Assembly: GCA_010015675.1 (NCBI GenBank)
Contig: ML976988.1
Location: 1,124,330 to 1,188,329 of the forward strand
Reading direction: 5' to 3'
Length of the DNA stretch: 64,000 nt
Origin: Byssothecium circinans
Lineage: Eukaryota > Ascomycota > Dothideomycetes > Pleosporales > Massarinaceae
Made by a program: the position numbers and the translations under genes. Position 1 is the first letter of the stretch, and every line of letters begins with the position of its first letter. A model generated the notes under the pieces. It saw only the letters and a program-made list of their open reading frames with translations. It made no database searches and was not told the DNA's origin. This document shows, piece by piece, positions 58,058 through 64,000 of this stretch.

Positions 58058-59642
58058 CTATGACCTCTCAGGCATCTGATGCGTCCGCTCAATCTCCTCC
58101 ATAACCTTTTTGCCCTCATCCGTCGTCGCATCCACAACCCCCGACTCCAGACTCAACATGCCGCCCTGGCCCAGCTTCTCCACCACCTCCTCCGCCTCAT
58201 CCACACTCATCTTCGCCAACACCTTGTTCACCTCGTCCAGCGACGCGCTCTCCAGCGCCCTCTGCAGCCCTGGCGGAAATGAATCGAAGATCGCGCGCGC
58301 GGCTTTCTCTGCTTCTTGTTCCTCGGGGTCAGAGGATGTGGGTTCCGGGGGTGGGACGGAGATGTTGATTTGAGTGCCTGGGTCCACGGCGTGGAGTTGG
58401 ATCTGCTCGACACCTTCAGTACCCCCACTCTCTTCCCGCTCCTTCTTTATTTCCGCCGCGCGCGTGCGTATCCGGGAGTATGTGGAATCGACATCATCTG
58501 TGAACATTTTATTCGCCTGATGGTCCTTGGTCTGCACGCGCTTGAAGAATAAAGCTACACCATCCCTTCCGCCAAGCTGTCTGCAGTACTGCAGCAACAG
58601 CCCCGCGAAGACGCACTGCTTTGCATGCTTGGGCTTGCCTTCGAGCTCCGAGTTGAAGGCTTCGACTAGCAGGCCATCGGTTTCTTTTTCGCTGAGGATC
58701 TGCGGGTTGCTGTTGAGGAAGGAGAAGCAAGTTGACCATTCGCCGCGCGGGATCGTTGCGAATTGTTTGGCGAGCGGGGAGGCTTCGACGGAGTCGTCAT
58801 CGATGGAGGTTCCTTCTTCGATGTCGGCGTCTGCGCCTGAGGACTGGCCTGTGTCGGTGCGGGTTGCGGAAGGACGTTGCGTAGGCGCGTTGAGGAGCTC
58901 GACTGTGGATTCGGGTTTCTTGCCTGCTACTTTTGTTGTTGACGATGATGAAGCTGCGGGTTGTTGCTTGACGTTGGAGTAGTTGAAGCCGTCGCGGATG
59001 TCGTCGCTGGTGATGTGTTTCTTTTCCTCTTTCTCCAGCTCGTCTAGTTTCGCAAAGAGTTGTTGCTGCAGGTCTACCACGCGCGTGCGATGTGATTCCA
59101 GCCCCGCAATGAACTGGTCCAGTCTACTCTTCTCTTCGCCATCGTTCTTGTACTTGCCCGCATCCACCTCCTTCTTCACCTCGTCGATCAGACTCGCAAT
59201 CATCTGCGGGTACGTCGGCTTCTCCTTGATATGCTCATGCACGCCCTCAGGCGCAGGCGGCGGTCGGTCTTCTCCGCTCGCCATCATGCCCTCCATCATG
59301 CTCTGGAAGACGAGCTGGTCCGTCTTTCCCGAATCTGCCCCTCCATCGTTCTGGTCCTTGTCCTTGTGCGACTTCAAGGCTGTGAGCAGCCGGTCGATGC
59401 GCTCGGTGAAGCCATCGTTGATGATGCGCTCGTACTTGAGCGTCTTGATCTGGTGGCGGCGCTGGTCACGTTCTTGGTGGATTTGGGCTTGTTTGGCACG
59501 GATAAAGGATTTCTTGTCGACGTTGGGGTGCACTTCTATGTCGCTGTCGTCGGAGAGCTCGAGGGCGTCCTGGATATGTTAGGAGGGGTTTTTTGAGGTG
59601 GGGGAGAGGAATACATACCCACTTGCTGTAGTTGATCACCAT
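58058..59642 (-). CDS. CDC37: Hsp90 co-chaperone Cdc37
   Basis: Exon 1 is only 24 nt (59642-59619, coding MVINYSKW), then a 49-nt intron and exon 2 at 59569-58058; together 511 residues. Cdc37 delivers protein kinases to Hsp90. The N-terminus MVINYSKWDALELSDDSDIE is diagnostic: Ser14 and Ser17 lie in the acidic context that casein kinase 2 phosphorylates in Cdc37 proteins. VHPNVDKKSFIRAKQAQIH continues the kinase-binding coiled coil. The middle Hsp90-binding domain includes FATIPRGEWSTCFSFLNSNPQIL and the C-terminal helical domain LQRALESASLDEVNKVLAKMS. Without the tiny first exon the protein would lack the conserved start, so the short-exon model is well supported. Confidence 0.95.
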
Positions 59643-60111
59643 GATGGCGTGTAGCAGAGGCCTAGGGGGCAGGAGATTGTTTGTGAGAAGGGCGCGGTCG
59701 TTTTGTGATTGTTCTTGTTCTCAGATGCGCGGTGGGGTTCAACTATCAAGTGGGATGGGGAGCTCGGACCAGGAAAGTTCGAGTAGCTTCGTCATGGATG
59801 GGGAATTGCGCCTTGCCATCTCATCCCATGTCATCTGCATCGGAATCTTCAAAACATGAACTACCTCCGAAATAAGCGGCCGACTTTTTCGTGACAAAGA
59901 GGCCGGCGTCAGGACAATTCTCAAGTCTTCTTATATTCAGCCCCCATCCAAAGGAACAGTACCGGTAGTAAAGATCAACCGTCACACCAATTGATTGCCC
60001 TCAACTCCCCGCACGTGGCGTCTTTGCGGGGCATTTGAGCCTCGTAAACACTTCATAGGTAAAAGTGCAGGGCGCGTTTTTCAACTTCTGACCTCCCTCC
60101 GCAACATCACC
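59643..60111. promoter_or_regulatory. Divergent promoter region (Cdc37 / GFA protein)
   Basis: 469 bp between two start codons pointing away from each other. Both promoters must lie here; no clear single element is recognised. Confidence 0.45.
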
Positions 60112-60525
60112 ATGAAGGGATCGTGCAGCTGCGGCGCCGTCCAGTTCACTACCCCGACCGACACGCCAGTCCGCCTCTACCACTGTCACTGCATCGATTG
60201 CCGCAAGCAATCTGCCAGCGCCTTCGGCACCTCGGCCATCTTCCCCTTCTTCAGCGTTGAAGATGATCCCAACGTCACCTATTTCTCACGCACATGCGAC
60301 AGCGGACGGAAGCAGAAATGCTACTTTTGCAGGCAATGTGGAAGCCGTATCCTTCACGCCCATGTTGTTGATGGGGGAGATCCCAAGGTGGTTGCAGTGA
60401 AGGGTGGTTTGTTGGAGGGCTTGGATTGGACGGGCGCTATGCATATCTACACTCGGAGTGCCGTTGTACCAATTCCTGAGGGAGCGGAGAGCTGTGCAGC
60501 AGATCCGGGGTGGGCCAAGAAATGA
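60112..60525 (+). CDS. GFA-domain (CENP-V/glutathione-dependent formaldehyde-activating type) protein
   Basis: A single exon codes 137 residues, starting at an ATG in the context caccATGA. The Cys pattern of the GFA fold is present: SCSCGAVQF near the start, HCHCIDCRKQSASAFGT, and CYFCRQCGSRI. These Cys residues bind zinc. The middle ends in VVAVKGGLLEGLDW..HIYTRSA, also typical. Members were first linked to joining formaldehyde with glutathione, but for most fungal copies the reaction is unproven, so I do not assign an enzyme activity. Length is normal for the family and no intron is needed. Confidence 0.9.
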   Translation: MKGSCSCGAVQFTTPTDTPVRLYHCHCIDCRKQSASAFGTSAIFPFFSVEDDPNVTYFSRTCDSGRKQKCYFCRQCGSRILHAHVVDGGDPKVVAVKGGLLEGLDWTGAMHIYTRSAVVPIPEGAESCAADPGWAKK

Positions 60526-61238
60526 CATGGAATAATGCCGCAACAGCGCAACGCCATAATTTGACGGACTGGCACAATCCAAACTCTTGTTGCATGCATG
60601 ACGAAAGGATGCGGCTCAATCTCAATATCGTTCAATAACATTATACAAAAGCCGAAACAAGGTACCGGTAGGCCAGAAGCTTGACAAGAAACATTAACAT
60701 TTCCACCAACCAGTCCAAATGAAAACGCCTTCCTGCAACCAAGCAGAGCCATGCTTCACGACTGCACCCCGCCTTCTCTACAAAGCTTGGAAGCGACCTC
60801 TTCTCTCTCGCCTCCGCTTTTTCAGCCCTACTTCCACTCTATATGCCTGCCATAGAACAAGTCACCCGACCCATAGCACCACCAACCCATAGCCTTCTCT
60901 CCTACAACACCTCTTTCAAGTCGACGTTCCCTGTTTCCTCCAACGAGATGAGCACAACGGTTACAATCAGCCTGACATCCGCTAGCGCTGTTTGTTTAAT
61001 GTTCTCCATCCTCATGATCCCCCGCAGGCATTTCGCCATGCTGTTTCAACCAAGTGGTGCCCACACTCTTCCTCAAATGAGCACCAGCCAGCACAGTATT
61101 AATATAGAAGACGGCTCTCATTTTTCCATCGTCGTCCACACTGCCCAGCACTGCGTACTTGAAGTCGTTCTTTTCCCTGTTCCTACTTGCATCCCCTTTT
61201 CCAACGCTGGATCGTCGTTCTTTTCCACAACTTCCATA
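60526..61238. other. Upstream region of the AA9 gene
   Basis: About 710 bp. The frame of the AA9 gene stays open back to 60843, which would add 132 residues before the signal peptide. That extension has no conserved character and would bury the signal peptide, so it is rejected as coding. Confidence 0.6.
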
Positions 61239-62077
61239 ATGAAGTACCTTTTGCCTACTCTCGGCTTTGTTGCCGCTGTTGCGGCGCACGGTTATGTCGA
61301 CAACGCCACCATTGGGGGCCAGCTTTACACTTTCTACCAACCATACGTGGACCCATACATGAACCCACCTCCACAGCGTATTTCCCGTGTGATTCAAGGC
61401 AACGGCCCCGTCCAAGACGTCACGTTGGCTGATCTTCAATGTGGTGGATACACGGAGGGCGGCATCTCGGGCTCGAAGCCGGCTCCGCTTCACGCCGAGG
61501 CTGCTGCTGGGTCTGAAGTCAGCCTGCGCTGGACTCTTTGGCCGGACAGTCACGTCGGTCCCCTTATCACGTACATGGCTAGGTGTCCGGATGCTGGTTG
61601 CGATGCCTACATGCCTGGTTCTTCGTACGTACCCAAAATTGCAACAGTAATTTCAAACTAATGTCTGTAGTGCCGTGTGGTTCAAGATCAAGGAGGAGGG
61701 TCGCACAGGCACTTCCAATACCTGGGCTTCCCAGACCATCATGAAGGCTGGCAACGCTGTCAAGTACACAATTCCCAAGTGTCTCAAGCCTGGTTACTAC
61801 CTCGTCCGTCACGAAACCCTCGCTCTTCACGTAAGCCCCGCATTTCACCAACACATGACATCAATAAGCTAACTAAGAATAGGCGTCCTACTCATACCCT
61901 GGTGCCCAGTTCTACCCCGGCTGCCATCAGCTTAAGGTCACTGGATCTGGCTCTACGACCCCCAGTGGCCTCGTCTCTTTCCCTGGTGCTTACAAGGGCT
62001 CTGACCCAGGAATCACGTATGATGCGTACAAGGCGCAGACGTATACAATTCCAGGACCAGCAGTATTCAGCTGCTAG
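61239..62077 (+). CDS. AA9 lytic polysaccharide monooxygenase (former GH61)
   Basis: Three exons (61239-61624, 61671-61830, 61883-62077) give 246 residues. The signal peptide MKYLLPTLGFVAAVAA leaves His as mature residue 1 (HGYVDN), which forms one arm of the copper histidine brace. The second brace His is in DSHVGPLITYMARC. The conserved LVRHETLALH and AQFYPGCHQLKVTGSG blocks supply the secondary-shell residues and the axial Tyr. The enzyme is secreted and cleaves cellulose or related glucans by copper-dependent oxidation. It has no C-terminal CBM1 carbohydrate-binding module; the protein ends shortly after GITYDAYKAQTYTIPGPAVFSC at a final Cys. Start context and signal peptide support the ATG at 61239. 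Confidence 0.93.
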
Positions 62078-62458
62078 GCGAGCTTTCTGAGATGGACCGC
62101 TGAGCAACTGCCTTCAATTGGAGATTCTTGGTTGTACATATCTTCCGTATCTTACACAGCAACCAAACTTAAGCCGCCGAATGTTCGCATCCTCTAACGT
62201 TCACTATCCTGTCTTGCCTTCACCGTACATATCATGCACGCGTTTGTCCCCATAACTTTGAGCTTCACCATAGATAATGGAACAGGCGACATCGACGCCT
62301 TGATCTTTCACGTCCCTTACACAATCAATGCAACCTAAGGATCACTCTCTTCCAAGTCACGGATTGAACTACTGGAAATAGAATCAGCAGCGAGAATACC
62401 ACCTAACCCCTCAAACAGCCACACTTACCACTACGACCATCAACAACATCCAAACACT
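62078..62458. other. Intergenic spacer
   Basis: About 380 bp downstream of the AA9 gene. No element recognised. Confidence 0.5.
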
Positions 62459-63079
62459 ATGCCCTCAACGCACCGCCCACAAAGATGCCGCCGCCACAAC
62501 CCGCGCACCACCAACACCTCCAAATCCTCACCCGCACCCGCCACCAACTCTGCCTCCAAGACCTCGTCCCCCTCCACCACAACACCGCCCACCAACTCTC
62601 CCCCCATACCCTTCAACATCGATCTCAGCGCCACCAAATCCCTCAAAGCCGCCGAAATCTTCTCCGTCGCCCGCTTCAAAGAAGACCTCAAATACTTCCG
62701 CAAGTTACCCGGGCTAACGGCGCGCTTGAAGTGGAATACGACACCGTCTGGCATGTCTAACTGGGCGGACCTGGTGGAGCCGAATCAGAGGCATTCGCTT
62801 TGGGTGGAGTTTGAGGTTTATGGGTTTGTGGACTTTGCGGGGAGGGGAGGTGGGGGCGCTGTGGGGGCTTGGAAGGGGGAGGAAGTGTGGAGAGGGAAGG
62901 ATGGTGGCGGGAGAGTGGTGGAAGGGAGGGAGACTAGTGGGGGGAAAGAGAAGCAGAGTGCGAGGGAAGAGCAAAATATGGGTCGGAATATGGGGAAAGA
63001 GGGGGGTAGGAGGAAGGGGAAGGCTCAGACGAGGCAGGATATGGAGGCGTTTTGGGCTGCGAGGAAGAATTGGAGGTAG
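62459..63079 (+). CDS. Hypothetical protein (low confidence)
   Basis: An uninterrupted frame of 206 codons. Residues 1-55 are Ser/Thr/Pro-rich and basic. Residues about 56-120 look like a folded segment (FNIDLSATKSLKAAEIFSV, FKEDLKYFRKLPGLTAR, NWADLVEPNQRHSLWVEFEV). The C-terminal 80 residues are Gly/Arg/Lys-rich and low in complexity, ending DMEAFWAARKNWR. I do not recognise a family. The structured middle argues for a real gene, the biased ends argue for caution. No signal peptide. Confidence 0.42.
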   Translation: MPSTHRPQRCRRHNPRTTNTSKSSPAPATNSASKTSSPSTTTPPTNSPPIPFNIDLSATKSLKAAEIFSVARFKEDLKYFRKLPGLTARLKWNTTPSGMSNWADLVEPNQRHSLWVEFEVYGFVDFAGRGGGGAVGAWKGEEVWRGKDGGGRVVEGRETSGGKEKQSAREEQNMGRNMGKEGGRRKGKAQTRQDMEAFWAARKNWR

Positions 63080-63397
63080 ATTGATTGTCTTTTAGAAGGA
63101 TTGGGTGATGTGCGGGGGCCCAGGGGGCGGGTGGGAATACCGTGGGGAAGAGGGGCTGATGAAGATGACGTGGAGGACTTGAGACATTGGCGAAGTATGG
63201 GTTCCTTTTCCTTATGGAAATGGGAAGAGAGGGTGTGATGAAGTGGTCGAGCCGCACGGTTAGGATGGTTAGGATTGGGTGCATGTTTGCTGTTTATATA
63301 CTTATACTTGTAGCTTTTCTACGAATGAAATGAAAGGAGAAAGAATAAAATACCAACGCCGCCCCCGCCATCCGTGCAAAGGTCCTCCGGTAGTCGC
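63080..63397. other. Convergent 3' flanks
   Basis: 318 bp between the hypothetical gene stop (+) and the ATPase stop (-). Nothing recognisable. Confidence 0.5.
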
Positions 63398-63633
63398 TCA
63401 AGCTCTAATGGAGGAGCCGGGAGCTGGCTTACTGTGAAGGTTGTCTTCGCGATTTCCATGCTTGAAAGCCAGACTTGAATCGTCATAGCCCTGATGGGTT
63501 GCAGTCATATAACTACGGAAGGCTGCCGACATCTTGACGACCTGTTGGAGGTGGTTTTCAGTGATCTTTGGAATCGCGTTCGCCTTCTTGTATTTCGAAT
63601 CGAAGACTGCGAGGGCGACAGCCGTTTGGAATG
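63398..63633 (-). CDS. AAA-type ATPase, last exon only (gene continues beyond the window)
   Basis: The minus strand has a 3' splice acceptor (CCCGCAG) at 63634 followed by CATTCCAAACG. After two bases completing a split codon (GCA, Ala, if the upstream exon ends in G), the frame gives 77 residues ending SIRA and TGA at 63400-63398. The sequence AFQTAVALAVFDSKYKKA, ITENHLQQVVKMSAAFRSYM and a charged tail is the usual C-terminus of the large fungal family of AAA ATPases, where an IRNAFQTA-type sensor-2 helix leads to a VVxMSxxFxxY helix. The ATP-binding part lies to the right of the window. A transposon begins in the preceding intron. Confidence 0.68.
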
Positions 63634-63665
63634 CTGCGGGACCACCGAGAAGTTAAGCTAGCGTA

Positions 63666-64000
63666 CAGGGTTCCTGATCACCCAGGGATGCTGATCACTT
63701 GCCAAAACTCAACACCTCGCTCACCACTCGTGATTTCTCATCACCCAGCCACCCAAAATGGATACCCGTGAAGCAGCTATTCTAGCAGCTATTGACGATC
63801 TTAATTCTGGTGTTTTTCGCAGCCAACGAGCTGCTGCAAAGGCCTACAACATCCCGCAATCGACGCTCTCAACGCGTATACGCGGTGTACAGAGCAACCA
63901 AAACAGCCACGTATACCAGCAGCGATTAACTCCACAACAAGAAGACTTTCTCGTACAATGGATCCTCGAAGAAGACGCACGCGGTTTTCCTCCCTCGCAC
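63666..64000 (+). mobile_element. Fot1/pogo-family DNA transposon, 5' part (continues beyond window)
   Basis: The transposase gene starts at 63758. The likely left end of the element is at about 63666 (CAGGGTTCCTGATCACCC), directly after a TA dinucleotide at 63664-63665, the usual target site. The exact terminus is uncertain because the right end is outside the window. The insert sits about 30 bp upstream (in gene direction) of the splice acceptor of the AAA ATPase exon, in its intron. Confidence 0.65.
63758..64000 (+). CDS. Fot1/pogo-type transposase, N-terminal part (3' truncated by window)
   Basis: An ATG at 63758 opens a frame that runs uninterrupted to the window end (81 codons). Residues 1-50 contain a psq-type helix-turn-helix: REAAILAAIDDLNSG, then AAAKAYNIPQSTLSTRIRG, which binds the terminal repeats. 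The following RLTPQQEDFLVQWILEEDARGFPP is the start of the CENP-B-type DNA-binding domain found in all Fot1/pogo transposases. The DDE catalytic domain must lie to the right. There are no stops or RIP-like decay in the visible part, so the copy could be young. It is encoded opposite to the host ATPase gene. Confidence 0.9.
   Translation, partial: MDTREAAILAAIDDLNSGVFRSQRAAAKAYNIPQSTLSTRIRGVQSNQNSHVYQQRLTPQQEDFLVQWILEEDARGFPPSH

Noticed and set aside
60843..61238. 132-residue in-frame extension of the AA9 protein
   Set aside because: It would bury the signal peptide and the mature His1 needed for copper binding.

Overview
The window is nuclear DNA of a filamentous ascomycete (Pezizomycotina; a Dothideomycete is plausible but not proven). 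Genes carry short spliceosomal introns, mostly 44-165 nt, with GT..AG ends and CTAAC/CTGAC-type branch points. The gene families are typical of these fungi: Zn2Cys6 regulator, velvet-like factor, AA9 LPMO, fungal rhodopsin-like membrane protein, DUF4360 and LysM secreted proteins. One A+T-rich relic transposon and a broken catalase show C-to-T changes of the kind made by repeat-induced point mutation (RIP).

Layout. 1-7 kb: the 3' end of a GT90/CAP10 glycosyltransferase (+), a secreted DUF4360 protein (+) and a divergent velvet-like protein (-). 7-11.85 kb has no recognisable gene. 11.85-22.5 kb is a housekeeping block: cytosolic-type arginyl-tRNA synthetase (+) with a possible mitochondrial presequence from an upstream in-frame ATG, mitochondrial proton-translocating NAD(P) transhydrogenase (+), a 112-residue unrecognised protein (-) and a Cti6-like PHD-finger subunit of the Rpd3L deacetylase complex (-). 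23.8-25.5 kb is a catalase pseudogene (-). 27.2-30.2 kb is one large F-box protein (-), and 31.8-33.0 kb a seven-helix rhodopsin-like membrane protein (-).

34.7-39.9 kb: a Zn2Cys6 regulator with an unusually long zinc-cluster loop (+) and a Yen1/GEN1 Holliday-junction resolvase (+). 40.4-49 kb is rich in secreted proteins: a LysM protein with a long repetitive linker (-), a serine-rich probably GPI-anchored protein with dibasic peptide repeats (+), a small cysteine-containing secreted protein (-), then a TA-flanked, RIP-like Tc1/mariner-type relic. 51.6-60.5 kb: an NCS1 uracil/allantoin-type permease (+), clathrin light chain (-), Rtt103-like CID protein (+), Cdc37 co-chaperone (-) and a GFA-domain zinc protein (+). 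61.2-64 kb: an AA9 LPMO (+), a low-confidence hypothetical gene (+), and the last exon of an AAA-type ATPase (-) whose intron is entered by a Fot1/pogo-family transposon running off the window.

Exon boundaries were worked out by hand from reading frame, splice signals and remembered family patterns; no alignment was run. Most neighbours are functionally unrelated and I see no biosynthetic cluster. The most interesting points are the dibasic-repeat secreted protein, the 35-residue zinc-cluster loop, the triple-lesion catalase, and the transposon in the ATPase intron.
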